This document shows, one piece after another, positions 55,384 to 63,903 of a stretch of 64,000 nucleotides of DNA. The translations under genes were made by a program, and so were the position numbers. Origin of the DNA: Parasedimentitalea denitrificans (GTDB taxonomy: Bacteria; Pseudomonadota; Alphaproteobacteria; Rhodobacterales; Rhodobacteraceae); contig NZ_QHLQ01000003.1 in NCBI RefSeq assembly GCF_011813015.1, positions 203,501 to 267,500 on the forward strand, read 5' to 3'. The first letter of the stretch is position 1; each line of letters begins with the position of its first letter. Under the pieces are notes generated by a model. It did no database searches and was not told the origin of the DNA. It worked only from the letters and a program-made list of their open reading frames with translations.

Positions 55384-55408
55384 AAAAGGCCGCCCGTGTT
55401 GGGCGGCC
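55384..55408 (-). terminator. terminator of the motA operon
   Basis: On the minus strand GGCCGCCC/GGGCGGCC arms (55401-55408 and 55388-55395) run into TTTT. It lies 52 bases past the stop of the 798-codon gene and before the sltF operon. Confidence 0.85.
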
Positions 55409-55460
55409 GCTGCGTGCTCAATGTTGTAGATCAGGTCCTATGGATAACTGAACCGTTGTA

Positions 55461-57857
55461 TTACTCTTCGCCATCGTCGACAGGAGCAACACCTTGCAGC
55501 AAAGCCTCAATTTGAGTGCGTGTCCCTACGCTGCTTTCAACCAAAGCACGCGCATGCGCCAATGGTGACATGTCCTCAGGCCCCTGGACTTGCGCATCCA
55601 GCTGAGCAGTAACATCTGCAACCTGGCTGAATTGCCCATCATCGCCGGGCGTTATTGCCTCTAGGTTTTCGGAATGCCAGAACCCGCGCGCTGCAGCGTC
55701 AACTTCTTGTTCTGCCAGTAGATACTCGCCAGCTCGGCCAAATTCCCCATTCTGCCACAGGGCTTGAGCCCGAAGTTTGTTAGCTGCAGGGCCATCCAGC
55801 CCCATTAATTCCACCAATGCCCTGTGAGGCAAATCCATACCCAAGGCGGCCTCGGCCATCATCAACCGACGCGCTTCATCTTTTGGCTCCAGAGCCATTT
55901 TCATCAACAAGGATTGAGCCTGCTGCGCGAAACCGAGATCCAACAAGCGACGTGCCATGACATCAGCCACAGGTACTGCTTCTGCCGCAGTTGCGTCCTC
56001 AGCAAAGATGAGCGCGTATTGCAAAAATGTTACGTCGTTTGCACGTTCGGTCAGAAGTGTCATAACCGGCTCAACAGCATCAGCATAGGCAATTGGGCCA
56101 TCTTGATCTGGTAGATCGTTAAGCGCAGCAAAGGCCTCGGTGAAACTACCGGTCAACGACAGAGCCATAACTTCTGCCTGACGAAGCTCAGCTCCCAATT
56201 CGCTATCGCGAATCTCCAGCTCATAAGATGCAACCAGTTCAGGAAGATCAGGAGAAAGCGCCTTACGCTCTTTGTAGCTAAGCTTAATCAGTTCTATCAG
56301 CGCTCGTGGAGCATTTTCGGTGCGTTCCGCCAGCTCTTCCTTCAATTCTTCGGCCACAGTTTCTGTGTCCCCGGCCATATCGGCGATTGCCGCCTGCGCC
56401 AAATTGATATCTGGAACGTCCTCAACGCCGGTTCGATCAACAGAGCGCAAAGCTGCAGAGGCCATGTGTTGATCACCAGAGTCGGCGAACAATGTGCTGA
56501 TTTCGGGCCCCAGGTGAACACGCAAATGCACAGGCATACGCGCCAGCGTTTGCTGAATCGCCTCGGTGTTGGCATTTCTTTTCAAAGTACCATCAGCAAG
56601 GGCAGCCCAAAAAGCCGCGTCACTATCACAGGACTGTTGCCCGGCAAAAGGATGCGTAGCTGACAATTGTCCACCGTCCATCAGAACAGCCATGGCCGAC
56701 AGTTTATCCCCACGAGCATCGCCAGTTGGCAACATATCCAGCATAGTACGGGCCTCTGCACCAAACCCAAAATAGAGATAGGTCCTGGCCAAAGTCAGAA
56801 CAGTGTCCAAGTCTACCCGATCAAACTCCTTAAATAGAGCTGCACGGAGTGGCCCGACCTGATCTGCAAAAGATGACTCGCCACCCCAATTGTAAACGGC
56901 CAATTCCGAAGATCGGCTACAGTGTTTCGGCGTATCAACATCTGGCGCCAGCTGCGGCATCATCCCCATTTCCCGATCCACTGCTGTGGTCACAGACAGG
57001 TGGTCCAATGGGTTCATTGGTCGGTCTTGTGTATCAAGCGGCGTAACTATGTTCGGAGCATTCTCGTCAGTGACCTCAGTCACGACCAGATCCAACAGGC
57101 CTTGATTGGTCGCTCGCCCGATTTGCTGCAATAGACGCTGCTCGGACGCGTTGACCGCTGCCGCACGCGCAGTTTCATCCATATCCAATAGTAGATCCAC
57201 CGACGGCAGAGCTATCTCCCGCTGCTCCGGCTCTTCCGCTTGGCGCAAATCTGCCAACGGGCCGGGCAAAATGACTTCTGGCTGTGGTTCTGGTTCGGGC
57301 GCCTCTACAGGCTGTAGATGAACCGATTGAGGAATTCCCCCCATCGCAGCCGAACGCCCCGCAAACGCTGCAGCCAGATCCAGCTCCATTGGCGATTCTT
57401 GAATTTGTTGTGGAGACAGATTGAACCGATAACCAGATCCGCCTGATGGAAGACCCAGGGGCAATACACCACTGAATGTTGAGTAAGTTTGTCCAGCCTT
57501 ACCATCCCGAATATCGATGACCAGATAGCCATCTTTTTGGACATAGGATTTGATTTCGCAATCACATCCAAGCTGAATCCGAAGTGGGTTTCCTGCTCCG
57601 CTCTGTTGCAATGACTGCAAGCGAGTGCGTGGAATTCGGTTAAACACCTGGGACGTATCAATAACTGCCCCAGGACGGTTAATTTTCAAAGTTGCCGTTT
57701 TACCGGCCCGGGTTAGCGACCACTTTGCATTTTCAGGCAACCGCATAACTAGACGAGAAAACCCATCATGCTCGCCCGAGCGGGCGACAATGGTCTCGGC
57801 CTGAGCCGGAGCGGCCGCCAAAAGTGCGACCGATAATGCAACTGCCTGACGGATCAT
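55461..57857 (-). CDS. large periplasmic protein coupled to motA, unknown function
   Basis: 798 residues. The signal peptide is 1-20 (ALSVALLAAAPAQAE). Residues 25-130 are beta-rich (SRLVMRLPENAKWSLTR, then YLVIDIRDG), reminiscent of AMIN-like or secretin-accessory domains. A Pro/Glu-rich linker (185-215) leads to an all-helical, Ala/Leu-rich region (about 330-770) that reads like a TPR-type solenoid. Its ATG overlaps the motA stop by four bases, so it is made with the stator. By position it recalls MotC of rhizobia, a periplasmic partner of MotB, but I see no firm similarity. A stator or cell-wall anchoring role is inference. Confidence 0.75.
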   Translation of the reverse strand: MIRQAVALSVALLAAAPAQAETIVARSGEHDGFSRLVMRLPENAKWSLTRAGKTATLKINRPGAVIDTSQVFNRIPRTRLQSLQQSGAGNPLRIQLGCDCEIKSYVQKDGYLVIDIRDGKAGQTYSTFSGVLPLGLPSGGSGYRFNLSPQQIQESPMELDLAAAFAGRSAAMGGIPQSVHLQPVEAPEPEPQPEVILPGPLADLRQAEEPEQREIALPSVDLLLDMDETARAAAVNASEQRLLQQIGRATNQGLLDLVVTEVTDENAPNIVTPLDTQDRPMNPLDHLSVTTAVDREMGMMPQLAPDVDTPKHCSRSSELAVYNWGGESSFADQVGPLRAALFKEFDRVDLDTVLTLARTYLYFGFGAEARTMLDMLPTGDARGDKLSAMAVLMDGGQLSATHPFAGQQSCDSDAAFWAALADGTLKRNANTEAIQQTLARMPVHLRVHLGPEISTLFADSGDQHMASAALRSVDRTGVEDVPDINLAQAAIADMAGDTETVAEELKEELAERTENAPRALIELIKLSYKERKALSPDLPELVASYELEIRDSELGAELRQAEVMALSLTGSFTEAFAALNDLPDQDGPIAYADAVEPVMTLLTERANDVTFLQYALIFAEDATAAEAVPVADVMARRLLDLGFAQQAQSLLMKMALEPKDEARRLMMAEAALGMDLPHRALVELMGLDGPAANKLRAQALWQNGEFGRAGEYLLAEQEVDAAARGFWHSENLEAITPGDDGQFSQVADVTAQLDAQVQGPEDMSPLAHARALVESSVGTRTQIEALLQGVAPVDDGEE

Positions 57858-58723
57858 GCGGCTTCCTGTTTCACAGATTTCAGGGCTTCTTCCAGTTCAG
57901 AAAACCCAGGACGGATATGCGACGGAGTATTCTGACGTCCGACTTCAATGCAGATCGCTGCAGCGTGATTGTGAAGATTGGCGACCAGAACTTCGCGAAT
58001 CAACTGATGGAAGTGCGCGTCTTCCTCAGTCACCGCTTTAACCTTGGCGGCAAATGGACCAACGAGACCGTATGCCAGGAACACCCCAAGGAAAGTACCA
58101 ACAAGCGCGCCACCAATCATTTTACCCAGAATTTCAGGTGGCTGATCGATAGAGCCCATTGTCTTAATGATACCCAGAACCGCCGCAACAATTCCCAAGG
58201 CGGGCAGACCATCGGCCAGTGTCTGCAGCGCGTGGCTGGAATGAAGAGCATGGTGCTGGTTAGCCTCAATGCGCTTTTCGAGAACTTCTTCGACCTGATG
58301 TGGGTCGTCATAGTTCATCGAAGCCGAACGCATAGTGTCGCAAATCAGGTTCACGGCTTCTTTATCGGCCAGAATCCTTGGGTACTTGCCAAAGACTGTC
58401 GAGTTTTCCGGGTCTTCGATGTGCTGCTCCACCTCAACCGGATTGGCGCGTGCGATCCGAATCAACCCGAACAACAGGCAAAGCAAGTCACGATAGTCTT
58501 CCGGCTTCCACTTGGGGCCTTTGAAAACTTTTCCCATGTCTTTCAGCGTATGTTTAATGCCTGCCATATCATTGCTGATCATAAAGGCACCTACTCCGGC
58601 GCCGCCGATCATCATCAATTCAAATGGCATGGCTTTCAGGATGATTCCCATTTTGCCGCCGGCGGCAAGATAGCCACCGAACACCATCACGAAAATCATT
58701 GTAATACCAAGAATGCCGATCAT
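57854..58723 (-). CDS. motA: flagellar motor stator protein MotA
   Basis: 289 residues, four membrane helices with a large cytoplasmic loop. The loop holds the FGKYPRILADKEAVNLICDTMR region that touches FliG, and the conserved prolines lie in LADGLPALGIVAAVLGI and FLAYGLVGPFA. Proton-channel half of the stator; motB is absent from the window. First gene of a two-gene operon. Confidence 0.97.
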   Translation of the reverse strand: MIGILGITMIFVMVFGGYLAAGGKMGIILKAMPFELMMIGGAGVGAFMISNDMAGIKHTLKDMGKVFKGPKWKPEDYRDLLCLLFGLIRIARANPVEVEQHIEDPENSTVFGKYPRILADKEAVNLICDTMRSASMNYDDPHQVEEVLEKRIEANQHHALHSSHALQTLADGLPALGIVAAVLGIIKTMGSIDQPPEILGKMIGGALVGTFLGVFLAYGLVGPFAAKVKAVTEEDAHFHQLIREVLVANLHNHAAAICIEVGRQNTPSHIRPGFSELEEALKSVKQEAA

Positions 58724-58800
58724 AAGGGCTCTCCGAATTTCTTTATCTTTAATCAGCCTAGGTGAGTCGGATTAAAACTTCCTAAGCTTCGAAACAGGAA

Positions 58801-59412
58801 TCACTCTTTTGGTACCGAGCTGTTACGCCCTGCCAGAACAACACTGATTGTATAAGCCGCCTGAGGGCTAAGACCGGCCATGATTCCAGCTGCCGCTTCG
58901 GGTTTCATCCGAGCAAGAAAGCCAGCAGCAAAACCTGGATCCATTTCCTCAAACAACGGAGCTGATTCTTTTGGCTTCATCTGCTCATAAACCGCCGTCA
59001 GACGAGTCAGGTCCGATTCGGTCGCACCATCAGCCAAAGATAACGTTGCTTCCAGGTTGGCCTCAGCTGACTGAAGTGCCGCAAGTTTCTGGGTGATCGC
59101 CTGATCTGCAATCTCCATCGCTTTCATCCGATCTTCGATCTCAGCTTCGCGTGCAGCCAGAGCGTCTTCGCGCTGCTGGAACGCAACTAACATGTGCTGC
59201 AATTCAGCCGACGATGGTATCGATTCGCTGTGCTTCACGTCATCATTACTGTGTGTTTCGGCCTCTGGAAGGCTAGCAACTTCGCGGGCAATTGCTGGAC
59301 CAGCTTCAAAGCCAAGACGCAATGCAGCTGAACCAAGCAACAGAACCGACAACATGAACAAAGTGCCAACACGAGTCCGACGTGCATTCTTGGATTTATT
59401 TGCTTTGGTCAT
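58801..59412 (-). CDS. motE: MotE family protein
   Basis: 203 residues. A membrane/signal segment (about 15-38) is followed by a long periplasmic coiled-coil (70-145) and a C-terminal MgtE-N-like helical domain (about 145-200) with YEQMKPKESAPLFEEMDPGFAAGFLARMKPEAAAGIMAGL. MotE was described in rhizobia as a chaperone for the MotB partner MotC, which makes the neighbouring 798-residue protein a possible client. Shares one base with the upstream gene. Confidence 0.88.
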   Translation of the reverse strand: MTKANKSKNARRTRVGTLFMLSVLLLGSAALRLGFEAGPAIAREVASLPEAETHSNDDVKHSESIPSSAELQHMLVAFQQREDALAAREAEIEDRMKAMEIADQAITQKLAALQSAEANLEATLSLADGATESDLTRLTAVYEQMKPKESAPLFEEMDPGFAAGFLARMKPEAAAGIMAGLSPQAAYTISVVLAGRNSSVPKE

Positions 59413-59858
59413 CAGGCAACCCGACTTTGGTTACGGTTATGACGAACAAACATCAAACCCGAAGATGCTTTTTCCGGCTCATCCAACGAAACCTTTTCCG
59501 ATTTAGCTGGCGATGCCAGAGCTTCTGCCAAGGCGTCGTTCTCTTCATTGGCCTGCGGGCTTTTAGTGACTTCAGCAGGCAAATCGTGCATCGAAGCCAT
59601 CATCAATTCCAATCTCTGAGCGACTGTTTCAGCACGGCCAGTCAGTGCTTCCAATGACTTAGTAGAGCCATCAGACATCGCACGGGCTGCCACCAGAGAT
59701 TTGTTAAGGTCATCAACCTGGGCCGACAGCACGGCAACCGCACCCCCAACACCCTTTTCCAGGTCGTTAAACCGATTCAGCCGCCGTGCCAGCACGAAGC
59801 AATACAATCCAGACCCAAGGGCCCCTGCAACAAGCAGGATATCTGCAATCATTTCCAT
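59412..59858 (-). CDS. single-pass membrane protein between fliL and motE, unknown
   Basis: 148 residues: an N-terminal membrane helix (about 4-24), a coiled-coil-like stretch (30-95) and an acidic/lysine tail ending LMFVRHNRNQSRVA. Nine bases after fliL and overlapping motE, so it belongs to the motor-accessory operon. Small bitopic motor proteins such as MotF of Rhodobacter sphaeroides are a possible comparison; I cannot confirm homology. Confidence 0.65.
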   Translation of the reverse strand: MEMIADILLVAGALGSGLYCFVLARRLNRFNDLEKGVGGAVAVLSAQVDDLNKSLVAARAMSDGSTKSLEALTGRAETVAQRLELMMASMHDLPAEVTKSPQANEENDALAEALASPAKSEKVSLDEPEKASSGLMFVRHNRNQSRVA

Positions 59859-59867
59859 CCCGGTCTC

Positions 59868-60389
59868 CTAGTTTAATACAAAATCCATGATCAACAAATC
59901 CCGAACACGCCCCTGTCCGGTAGCAATGTTGATCCGTCGCAGCATCTGCGCCCGCAGTTTTGGAAGCGCCATAGGATCAACCAGATCCGATATTTCCAAA
60001 GCTCTGAGGTAGCTATTCAGTACATCGACAACACGCGGCAGAACTCTTTCGACTTCAACCTGATGGGCCACATCGACCTCAAGCTGCGCGCGGAACCGCA
60101 AGTGCTTCAAACCGCCTGCTTTACGCAGCGTTATCACCAGAGGGTCCATTTCAATGAAAGCAAGGTTGGCGATGTCTTCCGCCGACTCATGATTGTCTAC
60201 ACCGGTCAGTTCAGCGTGGTCCGCTTGCACCAAATCCGATTCTGCCTGCTTTCCAAATGGAAGCAGGCCAGCCTGGACGGCATAAAAACCACCGCCCCCA
60301 CCAGCAATCGCCAGCACTAACCCTATGATCAGTGGCATTTTGCTCGGCTTCGCCGGCGTATCTTCTACGTTCGCTACAGCGTCTGTCAT
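59868..60389 (-). CDS. fliL: flagellar basal body-associated protein FliL
   Basis: 173 residues from the ATG at 60389 (AGGA six bases upstream). N-terminal cytoplasmic stretch, membrane helix (about 19-40, LIIGLVLAIAGGGGGFYAV), then a periplasmic domain (about 70-173) with FIEMDPLVITLRKAGGLKHLRF and the C-terminal RVRDLLIMDFVLN. Stator-associated ring protein. Divergent from fliF, heading the fliL-orf-motE operon. Confidence 0.94.
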   Translation of the reverse strand: MTDAVANVEDTPAKPSKMPLIIGLVLAIAGGGGGFYAVQAGLLPFGKQAESDLVQADHAELTGVDNHESAEDIANLAFIEMDPLVITLRKAGGLKHLRFRAQLEVDVAHQVEVERVLPRVVDVLNSYLRALEISDLVDPMALPKLRAQMLRRINIATGQGRVRDLLIMDFVLN

Positions 60390-60435
60390 GGCTATTCCTA
60401 AAACGTCGTACAATCTCTTCATAACCTCATAGTGG

Positions 60436-60450
60436 CTAACCGAATGTTAA
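60436..60450. promoter_or_regulatory. CtrA-like box, fliL/fliF divergent promoter
   Basis: CTAA-N7-TTAA, one mismatch from consensus, 47 bases before fliL and 59 bases before fliF (GTG start). This is the position expected for CtrA activation of early flagellar genes. Confidence 0.55.
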
Positions 60451-60508
60451 GGCCGATACGTCAAAACAGTTGCAAGCCGATCAGAATGTCGGTGCGACGG
60501 AGGTTAAG

Positions 60509-62179
60509 GTGCAGCAGATCAAGAATGTCTGGGCAGGTTTGGATACGCGCAAGCGTCTGATCATCGTGGGTTCCACGGTCATTATGATTCTTAGCGTGCT
60601 TGCAATGTCCCGTGTGGCGAATACGCCCACAATGAAATTACTCTATGCCGGGCTCGACAGTGCCTCGGCAGGTCAAGTGGTACAATCGCTGGAACAGCGT
60701 GGTACCGAGTACGAAGTGCGAGGCGGGTCCATTTATGTGCCCGTGGAACAACGCGACGAACTGCGGATGACCCTTGCAGGTGAAGGTTTACCCGCAAATG
60801 GCAGCCGCGGATATGAACTGCTCGATTCGCTCAGTGGTTTTGGCACAACTTCTCAAATGTTTGACGCCGCCTACTGGCGCGCAAAAGAAGGTGAGTTGGC
60901 CCGTACTGTTGTCGCTAGTCCTTATATATCTCAGGCTAGGGTCCACATTGCCAACACTGGATCGAATCCCTTTCAGCGGAGCGTTGAACCAACGGCATCA
61001 GTCTCTCTGATTCCAGTAGGTTCACCTATTTCTCCGGCCCAGGCCAACGCTGTTCGCTTCCTTATTGCGTCAGCAGTTACCGGTCTTTCGGTCGAAAATG
61101 TTGCAGTGATCGACGCCAATGGCGCGTTGATTGGCTCTCCTGAGGCAACAGGCTCCACAGGCACGGGCATCGATGATCGCACACAATCGATTCGCGATCG
61201 GGTTGTTCGCTTGGTTGAGGCACGTGTTGGTCAGGGAAATGCTGTTGTTGAGGTTAGTGTCGACATCGTCACCGAAACCGAAACGATCCGTGAAAAGCGC
61301 ATTGATCCGGAAAGCCGCGTCGCCATTAGCACCGATGTAGAAGAACGCGCCGATTCGTCGAGCAACCAATCGGGTGAAGTCACTGTGGCTTCAAACATTC
61401 CGGATGGTGATGCTGCCTCGGGTGATGGATCCAAAGCTAACACGACTTCGACCCGGGAACGCGTTAACTACGAGATTTCGGAAACCGAAATGCAGGTCAC
61501 ACGTGGTCCTGGCGCCATCAGACGCCTCACGATTGCGGTACTGGTGAATGGACTTTCATCTGCAGATTCTTCGGGAACTGCTGAATTCACCCCTCGTACC
61601 GAGGAAGAACTGTCGGCAATGAAGGAGCTGATCTCGGCTGCTGTTGGTTTCAACGAAGAACGTGGCGATGTCATTACCCTGAAGTCGATGGAATTGCCTA
61701 CAATCGAACCGCAGGGAACCGTCGTCTCCAACTCAATGATGGATAACGTCTTCTTCGATGCAATGGCACTAATCCAACTTGCAGCCTTGGCAATTGTCAG
61801 CCTGATTCTCGGACTATTCGTAGTCCGCCCAATCTTCGCTAACAAAGCACCACAAAATGCCATTGAGGCTCCGGACATGATGTCAGATCTACCCCAACTG
61901 GGATCCGGCGACTTTATGAGCAACCCAAATATGGGTGAAGGCATGGAGATGGCCCCCCTAACCGGCGAAATCGATGACAACTTTGGAGCTATGGCTGGCA
62001 TCGGCGACATGGGTGGCATGGGTGATATGAGTGGCCTCGGCGACATGGGTGGGCTTCCTGCTCTTGGTGGCGGCTCCGACGATCCAGTCGACCGGCTTCG
62101 TTCAATGATCGGGGACCGCCAAGAAGAAACAGTCGAAATTCTGCGTGGCTGGCTTGAAGAGAGCGAGGAGAAAGCCTGA
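60509..62179 (+). CDS. fliF: flagellar MS-ring protein FliF
   Basis: 556 residues from the GTG at 60509, which has GGAGG five bases upstream; a TTG at 60470 without Shine-Dalgarno would add 13. First membrane helix (about 18-40) and second near residue 435 flank the periplasmic ring-building domains. ASVSLIPVGSPISPAQANAVRFL and the NYEISETEMQVTRGPGAIRRL stretch are family-typical. The C-terminal cytoplasmic tail has a Gly/Met/Asp repeat (about 490-518) before the FliG-binding DRLRSMIGDRQEETVEILRG segment. Overlaps the fliH-like gene by one base. Confidence 0.96.
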   Translation: MQQIKNVWAGLDTRKRLIIVGSTVIMILSVLAMSRVANTPTMKLLYAGLDSASAGQVVQSLEQRGTEYEVRGGSIYVPVEQRDELRMTLAGEGLPANGSRGYELLDSLSGFGTTSQMFDAAYWRAKEGELARTVVASPYISQARVHIANTGSNPFQRSVEPTASVSLIPVGSPISPAQANAVRFLIASAVTGLSVENVAVIDANGALIGSPEATGSTGTGIDDRTQSIRDRVVRLVEARVGQGNAVVEVSVDIVTETETIREKRIDPESRVAISTDVEERADSSSNQSGEVTVASNIPDGDAASGDGSKANTTSTRERVNYEISETEMQVTRGPGAIRRLTIAVLVNGLSSADSSGTAEFTPRTEEELSAMKELISAAVGFNEERGDVITLKSMELPTIEPQGTVVSNSMMDNVFFDAMALIQLAALAIVSLILGLFVVRPIFANKAPQNAIEAPDMMSDLPQLGSGDFMSNPNMGEGMEMAPLTGEIDDNFGAMAGIGDMGGMGDMSGLGDMGGLPALGGGSDDPVDRLRSMIGDRQEETVEILRGWLEESEEKA

Positions 62180-62775
62180 TGACTATTGCTCACCTACTAG
62201 AAGATTTTGGGAATGCAGGAAAAGTTGAACCCGTCGCGACGGTTTCAGATGAACTGCTAGAAGAACAGAAACTGGTTTCCTTTGAGAACGGGTATTCAGC
62301 TGGATGGGACGATTCGGTCAAAGCTCATGACCAGGAAACGAGCAAGGTTTCTGCAACTCTGGCGAACTCGCTTGAGGACATGAGCTTTACCTTTCACGAG
62401 GCGCAAAGCCAGCTCATCGAATCGCTTGATCCAATGTTCAAAGTTTTGACCAGTGCCATCTTACCCGATGCAATGGCGGCAAGTTTCGGTCATCACATCG
62501 TCGATCAATTGACTGACATGGCAAAGGGCCAAACGGATCAGCCACTGGTAATTACAGTTGCAGCAGGTGAAGCCGGCGGCGTGCGATCAGCTCTCACGCA
62601 GAACTTTTCTGTCGACATCAAAGTACGTGAAAACAACGATCTGGCCCCAGGTCAGGCTTACCTGTGCGTTGGCGACCTAGAACGTGAAATCAACAGTGGG
62701 GCATTGCTCGACTCAATCCGCGAGTCGGTTGATGCCTTCTCCTACCAAGTTAAAGAGGATGCCAACTATGGATGA
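62179..62775 (+). CDS. fliH: FliH-like export regulator
   Basis: 198 residues, no signal peptide. Helical N-terminal half with LVSFENGYSAGWDDSVKAHDQE and a C-terminal V/E-type stator domain (about 120-195) with LTQNFSVDIKVRENNDLAPGQAYLCVG. Identity rests on place (between fliF and fliN) and length; the sequence is divergent from enteric FliH. FliH tethers the FliI ATPase to the C-ring. Overlaps fliN by eight bases. Confidence 0.78.
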   Translation: MTIAHLLEDFGNAGKVEPVATVSDELLEEQKLVSFENGYSAGWDDSVKAHDQETSKVSATLANSLEDMSFTFHEAQSQLIESLDPMFKVLTSAILPDAMAASFGHHIVDQLTDMAKGQTDQPLVITVAAGEAGGVRSALTQNFSVDIKVRENNDLAPGQAYLCVGDLEREINSGALLDSIRESVDAFSYQVKEDANYG

Positions 62776-63064
62776 TAACGCCGATCTCAAGATGAAAACT
62801 GCTGACTCCGGCAACCCGTTTAATTCAGTTCCCGTCGAAGTCGTGGTTTCCGTTGGAAAAGCCCGGCCCTTGATCCGTGATCTGGTGAACCTCGGCGAAA
62901 ACGCTGTCCTGACATTGGACAAGCGTGTTGAGGATCCAGTTGACCTATATGTCGGTGACCGCCTGGTGGCCCGCGGTCAATTGGAAGAACTGGAAGGCGA
63001 TCAAGCCGGACAACTGGCCGTTCGATTGACAGAAATTGCAGATCTACAAAGCGGGCTCGGATGA
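62768..63064 (+). CDS. fliN: flagellar motor switch protein FliN
   Basis: 98 residues, a single SpoA/FliMN_C domain: SVPVEVVVSVGKARPLIRDLVNL, then GENAVLTLDKRVEDPVDLYVGDRLVARGQL. Lower C-ring component and docking site for FliH. Start at 62768 has AGAGG upstream. Overlaps fliP by four bases. Confidence 0.95.
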   Translation: MDDNADLKMKTADSGNPFNSVPVEVVVSVGKARPLIRDLVNLGENAVLTLDKRVEDPVDLYVGDRLVARGQLEELEGDQAGQLAVRLTEIADLQSGLG

Positions 63065-63804
63065 TCCAAAGATCTTTCATTTTCTTGGCGCTGGCAGCGG
63101 TTACGCTGCTGGCGATGCCGCAGGTCGCACAGGCTCAGGAACTAAACCTGTCCCTGGCTGACAATGGATCGATTTCCGCTCGATCCATTCAGCTCATTCT
63201 ATTGCTTACCGTGCTTAGCCTGGCCCCTGGCCTGGCCATTATGATCACTTGCTTTCCGTTTCTTGTAACGGTTCTTTCGATTGTGCGGCAGGGTATGGGG
63301 ATGCAGCAGGCACCGCCCAACATGCTGATCATCAGCTTGGCGATGTTTCTAACCTATTTTGTAATGGAACCAGTGTTCAACGACGCATGGACCCATGGCA
63401 TCAGCCCCCTAATCGAAGAGCAGTTAGGTGTAGAAGAGGCGATGACCCGTGCACTTGAGCCGTTTCGCGCCTTTATGGCTGCCCGATTGGATGCGGATAC
63501 GTTCTATGCAATGTCAGATCTGCGCCCCGGAACTGAAGGCATTGATCCAACCCCAGACGCTCCATTATCCGTTCTGATCCCCAGCTTTCTGCTTTCGGAA
63601 ATCTCGAGAGCCTTCCAAATTGGCTTTTTGGTTTTCCTGCCATTTCTCATCATTGATTTGGTAGTCGCGGCAATTTTGATGTCGATGGGGATGATGATGG
63701 TCCCCCCTGCCGTGGTGTCGCTTCCGTTTAAACTGGCATTCTTCGTGGTCGCCGACGGTTGGACCCTGATCGCCAGCTCCTTGGTTCGTAGCTATTACCC
63801 ATAG
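63061..63804 (+). CDS. fliP: flagellar export apparatus protein FliP
   Basis: 247 residues with a cleaved signal peptide (about 1-25) and four membrane helices. The family signature ISRAFQIGFLVFLPFLIIDL followed by ILMSMGMMMVPP is intact, as is MITCFPFLVTVLSIVRQGMG. Core of the export gate. Ends the fliF operon; terminator at 63832. Confidence 0.98.
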   Translation: MIQRSFIFLALAAVTLLAMPQVAQAQELNLSLADNGSISARSIQLILLLTVLSLAPGLAIMITCFPFLVTVLSIVRQGMGMQQAPPNMLIISLAMFLTYFVMEPVFNDAWTHGISPLIEEQLGVEEAMTRALEPFRAFMAARLDADTFYAMSDLRPGTEGIDPTPDAPLSVLIPSFLLSEISRAFQIGFLVFLPFLIIDLVVAAILMSMGMMMVPPAVVSLPFKLAFFVVADGWTLIASSLVRSYYP

Positions 63805-63831
63805 CCACTCCACGACCCTGTTAAAATTTTG

Positions 63832-63870
63832 ACCTCTGGTTGGGATCCCAACCAGAGGTTTTTCTGTTTT
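63832..63870 (+). terminator. strong Rho-independent terminator after fliP
   Basis: A perfect palindrome with 14-base arms (ACCTCTGGTTGGGA / TCCCAACCAGAGGT, 63832-63859) followed by TTTTTCTGTTTTT. Confidence 0.95.
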
Positions 63871-63903
63871 TAGCGCAGTCAACGACTAGTAAATCCCAAA
63901 TAA

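Noticed and set aside
55266..55421. N-terminal extension of the flagellar transglycosylase to a TTG at 55421
   Set aside because: It would start next to the terminator of the preceding operon, lacks a Shine-Dalgarno and would bury the signal peptide.
58724..58800. CtrA box before motA
   Set aside because: TTAA and CTAA occur, but with six rather than seven bases between them.
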